64,000 nt of DNA, from assembly GCA_015832175.1 (NCBI GenBank), contig WJXW01000006.1, forward strand, positions 1,302,001-1,366,000, given 5' to 3'. The position numbers were made by a program, and so were the translations under genes. Positions 30,870 to 42,671 of this stretch are shown piece by piece. The notes under the pieces are model-generated. The model had not been told where the DNA came from and searched no databases. It worked only from the letters and a program-made list of their open reading frames with translations. The DNA is from Paraphaeosphaeria minitans (taxonomy: Eukaryota > Ascomycota > Dothideomycetes > Pleosporales > Didymosphaeriaceae). The first letter of the stretch is position 1; every line of letters begins with the position of its first letter.

Positions 30870-31331
30870 AGGGAAACGCAATTGTATACATATTGAGAGG
30901 GCCTGAAAGACACTCGTCGCTTTTGGGCGTGTAAAAATTACGAAGCGTGTGAAAACACTGCGAAGTTTGGGAAAATATTGCGAAGCTTGTGCAGACAATC
31001 ATGTACAATAAAGGGCTGGCAAGCCTAGCAGCGAGAAGCAAAGAATGCGAGCCCCAGGTGTGCTTTATGCGCCTCGACCACACGTGCCTATATTCTTTAT
31101 CAGTCATATATCAACTTTCACCTCGACCCAAGTCTTTGCGGGCGCAAGCGCGACGACTGCGTGCAACGACTGCCTCGCAATGGCTATATGCATTCTGCCC
31201 GTGACCCTCTATCGGCCACACCAGCGTACATATCTCAAGACTGTCAACTCTCATTTTGTCAGACACTGCCGCACTCATCACACAACTCCCTGAACCGCAC
31301 ACAAAACCCGAATTTATACCACACCGCCCAA
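30870..31331. other. Intergenic
   Basis: Contains GCGAAG.TTGTG-like near-repeats at about 30940-30995 (three imperfect copies of GAAG.GTG.GAAAA/CA.T). No gene seen. Confidence 0.4.
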
Positions 31332-33366
31332 ATGTCTTCACGCCGACATTTGAGCCGCCGAGACTGCCGCCAACCTCGAAACATGGACCCACCCGAGCAC
31401 ACAGGCTCGGAGATCCGGTCCCCACCACGCAGCTCCAGTGGATCCTCACGTACGTCTGAGCAGTACTGCGACTATGAACAGCCAGCTATAGAAACGTCCA
31501 ACGATTCCGACCAGCCGACCGACGACTTGGGCGAACTCTAAAAGGCCTTCCCCCAATTCGCAAACGAGCTACGCACGTTGCGAAAGGGTAAATTCCAGGC
31601 TGCACCACCACCCAAGCCTTGGGAACTCAATATGACGGACAACATCAGGACACCCAAGGTGCAAAGCTCGTCCGTGCCGCTGTCTGCCCCTCTCTGGCAG
31701 CTAGAGCAGGGCATGAGTACAACCAAGAAACACATCAAAGAGGCGAGTTTGGATCACTCGTCAAAGTCATCAATCGGTGGGAGGATGATGTTCGGGTTAT
31801 CGCACAGAGCTTCGAAGCAGCTGAGTTGAAGCGCACCTAAGATCTTCCAGCAGCCCTTGCCCGCGGCGAGATGGGTGAAATGGGGCCCTTGCGGTCCAAG
31901 CAGAAGCTAGCTGCTGAACAGAATGAGATGGCCGAAACTCTGGATGAAATCTTGCAGTCGAATGGTAAATACCAGAAACAGAAAGAGGAGGCCAAAGAGC
32001 GTCTCAAGAAACACGAGGAGAAACATGTGGCCCATTTGGAGGAAGCAGTCAAAAAGGCCCGCGCCAAGGGATGGCAAGAATCCAAGGAACACTTCATGAG
32101 CAATGCTGACCGGGCGATTACTTATGAGCTCGAGAAGAAGGGTGCAAAGTTAGAGCTGAAAATGAAGCAAGAGTACAAGCAGAAGTTGAAGCACCACCTC
32201 CAAGAGAAGGATGAAAAGACGAAGCAGAAGCTGGAGAAGCATAAGGAAGCCATGGAGGCAGAGTGGGAGGAGAAGCTAGACGCCCTGAAGCAGGAGCGCG
32301 AGAAGAAGCAACGCGAGCATGTGGCGCCTGACACACATAATCTCCTTTCTCCGCCGTCCTCGCAAGACATGCAAATCGAAAAAGCGGCGAGTGGATGTGT
32401 AAACGATCCAGTGTCACCTCTGCAGTCCATGCAACCATCAGCTTCGAAATCGCCTGTGGCGTCTTGTGAGAAGCGGGATCCAAAGCCTTTGTCCGGTACT
32501 ACCTTGTCCGAACACAATCATGGCTCCAAGGTTAGTCCCCCCAAAAGAGGATGCCAAGCTAGTTCCCGATTTCAACATGAAGCAGACTCCTGCAGACATA
32601 GAAGAGCCTACTGGCGCCGACGCGACCTTTTTGAAGCGCAACACAGCGTGGCGGACGACGAGGGTAACGACAACGAACCGACCCCAGGCTCCCAAAGCGG
32701 CCTCGCACAACGCTCACGTCGTCAAAGCTGATTTCAAAGACTCAGCAATCCACGACCCAGTCCCAGACTGCTGCCTTGTCTGAAGAAAAACCCAGCATCT
32801 CACCCGAAGCTCCCGAGCTTGATCCCGACCTCGAGTATGAGCTTTTCGGTACTTAGGACATTCCGACTGCACAGCCAGAGGACAAATCTACCAAGACACC
32901 CGAGCTTGATCCCGAGTTGTCTTCCGATGATCCCTCTAGCGTTACCAACACTCCGCAGCCAGAGCGTGATGCACCCACTGGCACTTCCGATAATGTTTCC
33001 GACGTTGTTTCCAAGCTCGCGTCTTCAGTGAAACGCAAGCGCTCTGTGGTAGATGATGAAGACGGGCACAACGACGAACTATCCACTGTCTTGCCAAAGA
33101 AGCCTCGCACAAAGACCCTGTCGGCTTCATCTGACTCTAAAGTCATCAAGTTTGGAGGCCCCTACCACATGCAATGGAACGGTCTTCCCCAGTGGAAGAC
33201 TATCCGAGCAGAGATGACCCCGGAAGAGACCCACGAGTTTGAGCCGCTGTACAATCCTCCAGATTCGCCCATTACCTACGGCGGTCTTACTCGATGGCCG
33301 ATAGTCAAGGGAGATGAAGACGATGAGGAGCTCCGAGTTCACGATCACGTTTTGACTTCTTCGTGA
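31332..33366 (+). pseudogene. Degraded gene for a long coiled-coil protein
   Basis: Pieces of one apparent protein lie in order: MSSRRHLSRRDCRQ...DDLGEL, TAA at 31539-31541, then KAFPQFANELRTLRKGKF in the same frame. After a frame change come FGSLVKVINRWEDDVRVIAQ ... AELKRT, a TAA at 31838-31840, and DLPAALARGEMGEMG. A long, highly charged coiled coil follows (residues from KQKLAAEQNEMAETLDEI to LDALKQEREKKQRE, about 31900-32320). Further frame changes near 32520 and 32740 lead to EEKPSISPEAPELDPD, a TAG at 32854-32856, and an acidic C-terminal part ending VKGDEDDEELRVHDHVLTSS. Introns cannot remove all three stops without discarding conserved-looking sequence. I do not recognise the family. 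The intact coiled-coil block could still be expressed from ATG 31871. Confidence 0.6.
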
Positions 33367-34452
33367 CCTTTTTACAGGCCTTTGGATGCACTGCATTGCA
33401 TTGTTTTTCTTCCACGTTCTGAGCTTTTTGGCTTATTGTTGTATTTTCGTACCAACCCTGCGCCCCTCTGATCCTACATTTTCACTTTCAGTTTTGCATC
33501 CCCAATTTTCCTTTCTACCCACCGTCATCCACCCCACCGAGGAGAGAGTGCACGCTCAAATTGGTGGGTCCGCATCTGTCAGCTAGGAGGGAAACGCCTA
33601 CGCTTTCAGTTGCTTTCAGATGACGTATCTTTTCCCCATGTTCTTTCCGTTCATATTCTCACCTCTCGCGCGGGTTGAGTAACCCATCTTTCCTCCAGCA
33701 TGCCGCCTATTTGCACACTCCTACCTGACGAGGAACGGCATCGAGTCACTCTGTCAGGTTGCACGCAGGCTTTGTGCATACTGGGCCGCAAGCCGGAAGG
33801 AAGTAGTACAACCATGTCACTCTTTATCAAAGTAGGCGGACTGGGGGAGGACTTCAACAAAGGCCGAAATGTAGAGGGTGGCTTCAATTGTGGGACGTGG
33901 CCGGGCCGGTCCATGGGCGCAGGGTTGTCATATGCGAGGGGTTGTTTTTCTCGATATCCAGACGGAGTTTTGCATTTCGGTTTGTACACGTCGATATATA
34001 GACTACTGCCTGCTAGGAGGAAAGGTGCGTAGCGCATCTGACCTTTCGATTGTCAAAGATCACAGAGTTTTGGATCACCCTGGGCAATGCTACGCACCCG
34101 AGCCTCCTTGGAGGGTGTGGTACTGGATCTTTTGCACAGTTAAATGGAATACAAGCAAGATCCAAAAATCAGGAACATCGTATAGGCCGACTGTAATGAA
34201 TGTGAGGTTTGTGCTGCAAATGATTGTTGCTTTATCTGAGTGCACATCCGGCTGGATGCTTCATAGGGTACGGTATGGATCGGCAAACGTACAGGAAGAA
34301 CATGACCAATGAAATTGTCCGGAGGTATGGTTTTTGACGAGTTCTAAAACAAATAGCACACAATGGTGGGCCCCACATGATGAACCGCACTTCTTCACTC
34401 CTCACGATGATGGATTCCCTCGCCTTGCTATGCTACGTCTAATCTCCCACAC
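33367..34452. other. 1.1-kb intergenic region
   Basis: 3' flank of the degraded coiled-coil gene and of the AA9 gene. A plus-strand frame of 110 codons at 33700 has no recognisable features. Confidence 0.45.
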
Positions 34453-35203
34453 TCACCCACTCCACACCTTCGGCCCCGGCGGCGTGTACGACGTCGGCAC
34501 GGGGTAGTAGATGTTGATCAGAATCCCGGGGTCTGTCGCCTTGTACGCGCCCGGAAACGAGACCAAGGGCCCTGGAGTCCCGCTCCCACCTCCCGTGACC
34601 TTGACTTGCGCACAGCTGATGTAGAACTGCGCACCTCCCGCGCTCCCCGCCGAGTGCAGCGCAATGTGCTCCACGCGGAACAGGTACTCCCCGCTCGGCA
34701 GGCTCTTGGGGATGGGCACGGTGACCTGGGTCTTTCCGTTGCTGGGCCAGCTGAGCTGGCCGCCGGAGATGGTGGGACCCTGCTCGTAGATCTTGAACCA
34801 CACGTTGCCGCTTCCGTCGAAGGAGGCGGCCGTCTGCCCGCTGGGGGCTTTGGCCATGTAGAATTGGAGGGTGCCCGGATGCGAGATGGATGACTGGGCG
34901 GTGAAGCCGATGGTGGAGCCTGCGGCGACTTCGAAGGTGCCCTGGGCCGGGCTGCCGGGAGAGAGCTCGTAGCAGCGGATCTGGTTGGAAGTGACCTGCG
35001 TGGTGTAAGTATACCTTGCTCGAGGACTTGGGAGGAGTAGAAGCAGAGGAGCTTACGTCTGTCACAGGTCCATTGCTCTGGTAGTTTGTCGTCTTCCGGA
35101 CATACTGCCATTGGCTGGTAGCTGAGCCTCCAGCCACGAGAGCCGGGAACGTGTAGTGCGCTGAGGCTGCAGCGGCGAGGGAAAGGGCACCGAGGAACTT
35201 CAT
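34453..35203 (-). CDS. AA9 lytic polysaccharide monooxygenase (former GH61)
   Basis: Exons 35203-35057 and 34995-34453 give 229 residues. A short signal peptide (MKFLGALSLAAAASA) precedes His, which becomes residue 1 and the first ligand of the copper histidine brace: HYTFPALVAGGSATSQWQYV. The second copper His lies in SSISHPGTLQFYMAKAP, and the axial Tyr in GGAQFYISCAQVKVTG. A disulfide-type Cys pair is visible (IRCYEL and YISCAQ). The enzyme is secreted and oxidatively cleaves cellulose or related glucans during plant cell-wall breakdown. The 61-bp intron joins GPVTD to VTSNQIRCYEL. There is no carbohydrate-binding module. The protein ends PGPKVWSG; a further intron at GTGAGT after that Gly is possible but not needed. 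Confidence 0.93.
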
Positions 35204-36232
35204 GGTGGACTGGAAGGAAAATTATTTGGGAGAGTTCGAGTTCTTGGCTGCGTGTCCATCAGAGGCAGAGAGCAGCACTTTATATGATTCTGGAGATAGT
35301 CCCACATAGTCACCTTGTCCTCAATCACGCGCACACGGTAGTCGCCATGCCTATCCAAGACATATCTAAAATGCATGTACCCCAGATGGCCGCAGATGCG
35401 GTAGCTTATCCCATGTCGGTTGCGAGAGCAGTGCCGGCGGGTAAAAGGGACCGCAATGCCGAGAGTGTGAAGTCTACATATAGATTGAATTTAACCTTGA
35501 GTAGATGAGGACAGCTATAGCTCATGGTTATTGATTGGCGGACATATACTGTCTGTGTTCGAAACGTGGGAGGCCAGGATTAATTTAGGATGTCCTCGGG
35601 CGCGATGGCGAAACATCGAGATCTCGAGGCGAAGAGAACACAACATGACGTGAAATTACTAGTGACGGTATTGCACCAGGTTCAAGACGTCCAAAATTCT
35701 TCCGTCCAGTCTAGCTTCTATGTGTGTGACAGACATACATTGCTTGTTTCCAGACCGATCCGCCCGAGCAAAACTTCTGCGCCAGAGTCCAACTCATCAT
35801 CGGAATCTTGCTTCTTGTACCCGTAGTCATGCGCACACATGTTGGATAGCTCGTCAACGACGAGAAGCAAGGCCACGGAGATGCGTCAGGTACCCGATCC
35901 AGTCTAGAAACGCACCCAAAGCAGAGAGTCATAGCCAAGGAAGAGGGCCAAACCGGCAAGTGCAGCCGTAGAAGCGCATGGCGCAAGATAATTAAATTGT
36001 TCCATTTTCAACTCCATCCCATGACATGTTGGTACATGACCGAGCGGACTTCGCAAAGAAGCACCGAAGACAATAGTCCACATCCATCTCGATGACAATA
36101 CACGCTATGATACAGCGACTATTTGACAACATCTAGGAAAGCAATCAGCTTGGCCCCTCGACCGAGCAGGCAAGGATGGCAAATACGACCCACGGGAAGC
36201 ACTGACTATCGTAACGAACGAATGCTAAGGGT
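35204..36232. promoter_or_regulatory. AA9 upstream region
   Basis: About 1 kb between the LPMO start and the COX10 3' end. No gene seen. Confidence 0.45.
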
Positions 36233-37762
36233 TCACGCAGTGCTCCCTCGTTCCACCACAGCCTTGACCATTTCTTCTTCCTTTTCAAATTCCCCGACCT
36301 CGTAGTATAGGTGGTCCTCGTCATCCGGGTATCCGAATATGCTTCTATATACACGCTCGCCCAGCCCCTTCTTCTGCGCCATAGCCAACACCATCACAAT
36401 CGGTAGATGCCACACACTCGCCCAGAACAAGCCTCTCGCAGTCCCCTTATGGCCCTGTTCGCGCCAGAAATCCACGGCCTTCCACACCATCCAGCCATTC
36501 ACCACGCTGCTCGTGGCAATGAAGCTCATATCTGTGATCCCGCAGAGAGACAGCCCGATGCAGACGGGAAACATGAGAACAGCGTAGCGGAGAGCCACAC
36601 GGCCGTTCTGAGCAGGGTTGACCCACGCTAGCATGCGGTAGCCGGCATTCTTGTATTCCTCACGGATAGACCATGAGAGGGAGTTGAAGTGCGGAAACTG
36701 CCAGGCGAAGAGAAGTGCGGCGCAGAGCCAGCCTCCAGCACTATTCTCACCGAACAGCAATTCCTGCCATGTACCATCGTGAGCACATTGTCCTGCTGCC
36801 GCGGTCCACCCCATTAGCGGAGGAATACCGCCCACTATAGCCCCAATCCACGTGTTGACTACGTGCATACGCTTCAAAGGAGTGTAGCAGCCAGCGTAGA
36901 GCACAATGTTCGTAAAGCCCAGAAAGGCGGTGGTCGGGTTGACGCCGTAGTACAAGGCTCCAGTACCGAGTGCGCCGCATGCGATAGCAAATACCATCGC
37001 ACCTCTTGTGCTGATCAATTTGCGCACGAGCGGACGGTTTCGCGTACGGCTCATCTTTGCGTCGTGCTCGGGCTCAATGAGCATGTTGAAAGCGTTGGCC
37101 GAGGCTGAGCATAACGCTGTTCCCGAGGTGAGGAAGAACAGCGTAAGCGTCGATAGCGAAGGCGTAGCGGTTGCGGCCGGCGCAAGGAGGCCAGGAACAG
37201 GGTATAAAGAGTATGCGGCGGTGGCGGTAAGCACGACCAGGAAGGAAAGTCTGGGTTTCGATAAGGAGAGGTAGGTTGTGAAGACTCGTTTCAACGACCG
37301 TTGCGGCAGCTTCGAGGAAATGTCTGCCAATTGTGCTGATGCGTCCAGCGCAATGGGGTAACTCTGCTCGGTTTTCTCGGTCGATTCTAGTTCTCGCCGT
37401 CTCTTCCGCTGCCGGTGCGGCAGCACGTCTTTCGATGTCTCTGCATGTTCAGGCTGTTGAGCGCTACTTGTAGGTGTCGCTGTCCCTGCCCTGGTCGAGG
37501 CATTCGAGCTTTGAATGTCCCTTCTTGACCGCGCCAACGACTGCCCAAGGGCCTCTCTAAGCATAGAGTTCTTCCAAAAGTAATCCTTGCTGAACGAATT
37601 CCTACTCTTCCCTACTGCGACCGCGTGTCGGCTCGAGGACATGTTCGAGAACGGCTGTCGGCGGGGCGTTGGCCATCGGAGAAGCTTGCGCCAACATTGT
37701 GAGCATACGGAGCTCGTGTCTTGCGTGAGGATCGAACGAATTGGCGGCGCTCGGAGGCCCAT
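36233..37762 (-). CDS. COX10: Protoheme IX farnesyltransferase, mitochondrial
   Basis: A single frame of 509 residues from MGLRAPPIRSILTQD; this start gives an Arg-rich, acid-poor N-terminus fitting mitochondrial import. The frame is open upstream to about 37987, but that part is hydrophobic and unlike the family. After about 160 residues of linker the UbiA-type prenyltransferase begins at YLSLSKPRLSFLVVL. The first Asp-rich motif is NAFNMLIEPEHDAKMSRTRNR; the second conserved loop is YTPLKRMHVVNTWIGAIVGG; and FAWQFPHFNSLSW follows. Seven to nine membrane helices are visible. The enzyme sits in the inner membrane and converts heme b to heme O for cytochrome c oxidase. The C-terminus is acidic (FEKEEEMVKAV). 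Confidence 0.95.
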   Translation of the reverse strand: MGLRAPPIRSILTQDTSSVCSQCWRKLLRWPTPRRQPFSNMSSSRHAVAVGKSRNSFSKDYFWKNSMLREALGQSLARSRRDIQSSNASTRAGTATPTSSAQQPEHAETSKDVLPHRQRKRRRELESTEKTEQSYPIALDASAQLADISSKLPQRSLKRVFTTYLSLSKPRLSFLVVLTATAAYSLYPVPGLLAPAATATPSLSTLTLFFLTSGTALCSASANAFNMLIEPEHDAKMSRTRNRPLVRKLISTRGAMVFAIACGALGTGALYYGVNPTTAFLGFTNIVLYAGCYTPLKRMHVVNTWIGAIVGGIPPLMGWTAAAGQCAHDGTWQELLFGENSAGGWLCAALLFAWQFPHFNSLSWSIREEYKNAGYRMLAWVNPAQNGRVALRYAVLMFPVCIGLSLCGITDMSFIATSSVVNGWMVWKAVDFWREQGHKGTARGLFWASVWHLPIVMVLAMAQKKGLGERVYRSIFGYPDDEDHLYYEVGEFEKEEEMVKAVVERGSTA

Positions 37763-38113
37763 CGCGGGTTGGATGGAGCTGTAGCTTTTCGCCCGCGCCC
37801 AAGATGCGTGTCGAGTGACACCGCCAAGCTTGAGATCGGTGCTAGTCGGACCGAAGTCGCGATTGCGCTTAAGAACCCAACGCGATTGATCGTGAGGGAA
37901 CAGCGTTGAATTAATTGAGAATGTTGAGATGGCCACAAGCAGCAGAAGATATATGTTGAAACGTAGACCGAATTGGCTAATATACATTGCTCAATCAAGT
38001 CTAAATGGGCGGGCAAAACACCCATCTCTTGCCTCCCAGTGCCTGAATGAATACAAGGCGAACACCTGCTCAAGGATGATGGTACAAAACATTCACAGGT
38101 TCTCGATCAATAC
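37763..38113. other. Intergenic: COX10 upstream, RPN2 downstream
   Basis: No gene seen. Holds the COX10 5' UTR and promoter and the RPN2 3' UTR, both genes on the minus strand. Confidence 0.45.
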
Positions 38114-41100
38114 CTAGTCGTCGTCGCCTTCACCAGTGTCTGAAATGTACTCGAACTCCCCGGGCACCGGTGCCTCTGCGTCACCCTCCTCCACCAGGTT
38201 GTCGTCTATATCTTCTGCTTCGGAACCAGCTTGTACACCCGCCGGTACATCGTCGCTCGATGGGCCTGCTGCACCGGGTACGGCAGCCGGCGCCGTTTTC
38301 TTCACCTTAAGCTCGAGCAAGCTCTTCGGCTCGGAAGGCTTGGTGTCATGGACCAGTATGACGCCTCCAGTAGGCTGCTTGCTGTTAGTTGAGCATAAGT
38401 CGATATCAATTGACCAACTCACCTTCTTCACGGGAACATATCGCTCTTCAGGGAAGCTAATGTACTTCACCTGACTGGGCAATATGCGCGACATGTTCTC
38501 GAGATCATAGCCAACCTTCTCCTTCTCCGCTTTCTTCCTCGACGTCTCCGCAGCCGGTGTGTCCTCCTTCTCTTTGTCGTCCTTCTCCTCGTCTATGTCC
38601 ATTTTGTCGTCATCTGAAGCGGGAATCTTGGGTGTCGTGGGTGATTGATCGACGTCCATGCTCTCTCGTCGCTGTTGTCGCGCTTTCACCGCTTTCCGTC
38701 GCTTATCCTGAGCAGTCGTTGACAGAACTGCAGTCTTGATCGCCTTCGGCGCTTCTTCCGTCTTGACCTCCTGCTCAGGTGGGTAATCGAACATACTTGG
38801 TCGGGTGTTGCTGTGGAATTGGAAGCTCGGAATCTCAAGGTCCTGATCAACACCGATGATGGCCGTGGGGGTGAAGCTGAGTGATAGGAAGTGGGTTAAC
38901 GGGAACCAATACCAGTACTGTGTGAAGACTGCCATGCCTACGATAGCCGTCATGTTCAAGTTTCCAGTCTGTGTCTGAAGGCCAATCGTGCAATTCCGAC
39001 CACCAGCATCGATGATACCAAGCGCAAGTGCACAACCAAACTTGGCCATGGCGTCCTCGTGGCGATCGCTGATGATCTTGGCAAGTGCCTTGCGGATTGT
39101 TGCCACCTTAGGGTTCATGGCCTCGTTTTGCTGGACCATGATCATGGCGAGAGAGATCAGAGCACCTTGTCGGACGAAGTCGGTCGAATCCTTCATCATC
39201 GGCTCCAAGAGATCGATAGCCTCGTCGAGACCGGTGCCTGCGCAAGCAATACCAAGAGCCATAGTCGCCCCGTACCGGACGTGAGGGTTGTATGATTCGG
39301 CCAGAAGCTCAACCATGCGGGGAACACTGCCAGGTTTCCTGAACAACACAAAGCCCAAGCTCATGACCGCCACCCTGCGGACATCGTCATTGACGTCGCT
39401 AACAGCAACATGCAACAGCCTGCGAACCGCTTTGTTGCTGCCTGTGCCACAGTATGCAAGGGCGATGGTCATGATGCCTCCATAACGTAGAGTCGGGTCG
39501 GGGTCGTCAAGCAGACCATTGATGAGCTCATCGGCGGCTTCCTCCCGAGCATACATGATCAAAGCCATACCCATGGCCAGACCTCGAACAATCTTCTCGT
39601 GTTGAGTGTCATGAGCGTATTGTATCATGTCTTCGAGCGCCTTGATGTTACCAGTGCCGAGCATTACAAGACCCATGGAGAGACCGACAGCTTCTCCATT
39701 GATGGCGGAGTCGGTGTATAGAATAGCCTTGAAAGCCTCGAAAATCTCCTCGGAGCCCGTGCCCATGCCGGCGACACCCAATCCAAGTGCACCTCCGTGC
39801 TGGATGACCTCCTCCGATGCGTTTTGGAATTGCTTCAGGAGGTAGTCCAGCACGTGGGTCCCGTGGTTCGAGTAGATCAGACCCAGAGCGAAAAGAGATC
39901 CACCCTGCTCGTAGTGACTACCAGATGATACGGTATCCTTGGGCAGGTACGGGTCGAGCAACTTCTGACCTTGGGTGATGTTTCCTCGGTGTATTACACC
40001 CAAAGCAGCTGTGGCGGTGAACTTGGACCAGTTGACGGCTTTGCCGAGCCAATCTAAGTTCTCCCGGAAGAAAGTGTCGTTTGTGGTACCAGCATTCATG
40101 AACGCATTTGCAAACGTAACGCCAGTGTGGAAAATGGAATTCCTAGACTCCAAGCTGTCCCTGATCTTGTTTAAGATGTTCTTGTCGGCGTGGTTGTTTC
40201 GGTAAAGGAATTCCAGATTCAGCTCAATGCTCTTAGTACCCTGAAGCACCCCACGCACAGATGCGAAAGCTTTCAATTCCTCATCTGTCGAGCTCGGCTG
40301 CTTTGCGCGTGAGACAACGGTGGAGACATTGCTCGTGTCGATGTTCGAGAGTAATCCTGTGGTCTCTCCTGCCTCCTCGGACTGATCTTTCTGCGAGGCG
40401 TCACCGTTGGCCGACGGCTTCTCCGCGCTCTCCTCCTCCTTTGGTAGCTCTTCAATAACCTTTGCTAGGAATTCTTGTGTGCCGTTCTCGTAGATGTCGA
40501 AAGAGATTTGGTAAGCCACAGCGAGCGACTTGCTGTCGCCGCGCTCGACGAGTTGTTGTATGAGTTTCGATGCCAAAGAATGTTGGTTGAGGTAGACGAC
40601 ACATTTCGCAATCGAGAAGTAGTCGGGGTTAGGGATCTCGTTCAACAAGTCGAGAATGAGGCGTAGGATCTGAGATGTGTTAGCTCGAACTTCCTCCTGG
40701 TCCCAGCAATCGCTACCTCATTTCGTAGGCCCCGTTCTTGCACCACATTCATGCAGATGTCCAAAACATATTCCATCAGCTCTTCGCTCTTGCTAAGGGA
40801 GCCAGCCGGGTTATTGCCCTGCCTGTTCTCTTCCTGGCTCGCTTGAAAGAAGCATTCCCGAAGAACTTCAAGATTCCTAGCTTCAATGGCTATTCCGACA
40901 ACCTGCTTATAATCGCCGTTCTCGTAACAGCTCTCGAATATTCGCCGTATGGTCGCCTGGAGATTCTTCTGTACGTTTCGTTGGAGAACAAGAGGGGTAG
41001 GGTGGGCCCCTGCCACGCCGGCGTTGCCACCTCCGGGAAGGCTGAGATCGAATGTCGATGAATCCTCGCGAGACAGTAACGACTTCGAAGGCAAAGCCGA

Positions 41101-41753
41101 CTGTGAGAAGGGCGTTATTGGAGAAGTCAAGCCTGCCGATGTGCTGGTGCCTCCGATGGCGTTGCGATCGAAGGATGTCGTTAGCTGGGGAGGAGCTTGG
41201 TTCGCTCTACTAATCGGCGTTGGAGGGTTATGCATGGCGGACAAGGCGATGTATGTGTCTAGGCATTTGGCTATCACCGTCGTTAGTCATGCGTACAAGA
41301 CCGAATCAACACTTAGAGAAAAAGCGAGACGATGTTGTCGCGATGAAGTAGGCTTTACGGAATTGCGGGGAACACTCACCCAAGATCGTCTCCTCGAACT
41401 CCCCAGCATGGTGGATGTCGAACAGCTTCCCGGCACCGAGCGCAAAGATCATACTCTCATTGTATTCCTGCAGCTGATAGTAGACCTTTGCGGCAACGAG
41501 AGCCGCGAGTTCTCGCTCGGGGAACGACTCATCCTCGTAGAGCTCCTCACTGAGACGGTCAGCATGTGCATCTATGACCGCATGTAAATTGGCCGGAGCT
41601 TAGAGGCGCTTACATTTGGCTGACAGAGCCAGCGACTTCCGGCCACAGGAGGTCGATTTCCTCGTTCAACCGGTGCAGTGCAAAGGACCGCAAAGCCGGA
41701 TCTGGTTCCGAAAGGAAGCCGACGACGCCGGCGGCTGAGGTGAGGCCGACCAT
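38114..41753 (-). CDS. RPN2: 26S proteasome regulatory particle non-ATPase subunit Rpn2 (PSMD1)
   Basis: Five exons: 41753-41614, 41549-41380, 41270-40717, 40669-38423 and 38377-38114, giving 1124 residues. Rpn2 is the large scaffold of the 19S base that binds Rpn13 and Rpn1-class partners. Exon 1 starts MVGLTSAAGVVGFLSEPDPALRSFALHRLN as in the family. The toroid of proteasome/cyclosome repeats follows (GALGLGVAGMGTGSEEIFE, GEAVGLSMGLVMLGTG, RYGGIMTIALAYCGTGSN, RYGATMALGIACAGTG). The conserved block MAVFTQYWYWFPLTHFLSL comes next, then a charged disordered insert and an acidic C-terminus (EFEYISDTGEGDDD) of the type that binds Rpn13. The last intron is 45 bp and carries no in-frame stop, so the product with it retained would have 15 extra residues; skipping it restores VKK-QPTGGVIL. 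Confidence 0.96.
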
Positions 41754-42671
41754 GTTGCGAGACGTTTTGCGATTGGAAGACTTGTCTCAGCGAAATGAAG
41801 TGTAGCCCGCGATGTTGGTATTGCAGGTGTGAGCTGGCGAAGGCGATAGAAGGCGATAGAGCTGGGAGTGGCGCCCCAGCAGGCGAGCTGTCGGAACCGA
41901 AGTCCAGCGGCAGTGTCGTTGAGAACCTCGGGATAGACCTGCAGAGTGAGGGCACGCGGTCAAAGGCGGGAGGGCGGGAAATGAAGATGGCAAGCTGTTG
42001 GTGGGTGTGGGTGTCGTTCACGCGCGCGAGGGCTCAAAGACAACACGGTCGGAGCTTCTGCTTCTGACGACAGGCGTCCGTGCGCGGCTTCCGATTACCA
42101 AAGCTAGGCATCACATCACGACTTCACGGGCAGGGGAGGTTTCACTAAACACAGATAAGGCTGTCCGGGAATCCATGTACAAGAAGTTCACAACTACATA
42201 CTTTTTGTGTTATCTTCGTTTCCTGTTGTTCCTGGTGAAACGCGACCGGAGTGAGACCGGCTCAACCAATACATTGGAGTTGTGAGAGACGGGGTCGTTG
42301 TTGGTACAGCTGTCGTTGGTAATTATGGGGTGAAATACAATAAGCCCAGTTAAAGCACTGATTAAAAGTCACTAATGTATCGAAGAAGAGGTTTCCGCCA
42401 AAAAAAAGGGGTATCATTGACTTTCAAACTCCGTACTTGATGCCTTCAGAAACCCAAAATTACCAGAACCGTGGTCGAGCCCCGTTGTTTTCGAAGCGCC
42501 CTATAATGATCTGCAAGAATACAAGTGTTAATACATGCTATTACTGCGAGTCGAATCGAGAAAGAACTTGTCGATGGCGATGCACGCGGCCAGCCCATCG
42601 CATCTTTAAGCCAGAGCGGTAGCGTCACCATGGCAGTCGCCGATAGTTCCGTACCCGCTGTCACGACGACT
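41754..42671. other. Intergenic: RPN2 promoter and CET1-like 3' flank
   Basis: A 10-bp direct duplication GGCGATAGAA(G) occurs at about 41838-41862. No proteasome PACE-type box was looked for systematically and no gene is supported. Confidence 0.45.

Noticed and set aside
3331..33366. Secondary-metabolite or other biosynthetic gene cluster
   Set aside because: No polyketide synthase, NRPS, terpene synthase or cluster regulator is present; transporters are broken and neighbours are housekeeping genes.
33700..34032. 110-codon plus-strand frame
   Set aside because: The minus strand is open over the same stretch; no domain and no neighbouring exon support.
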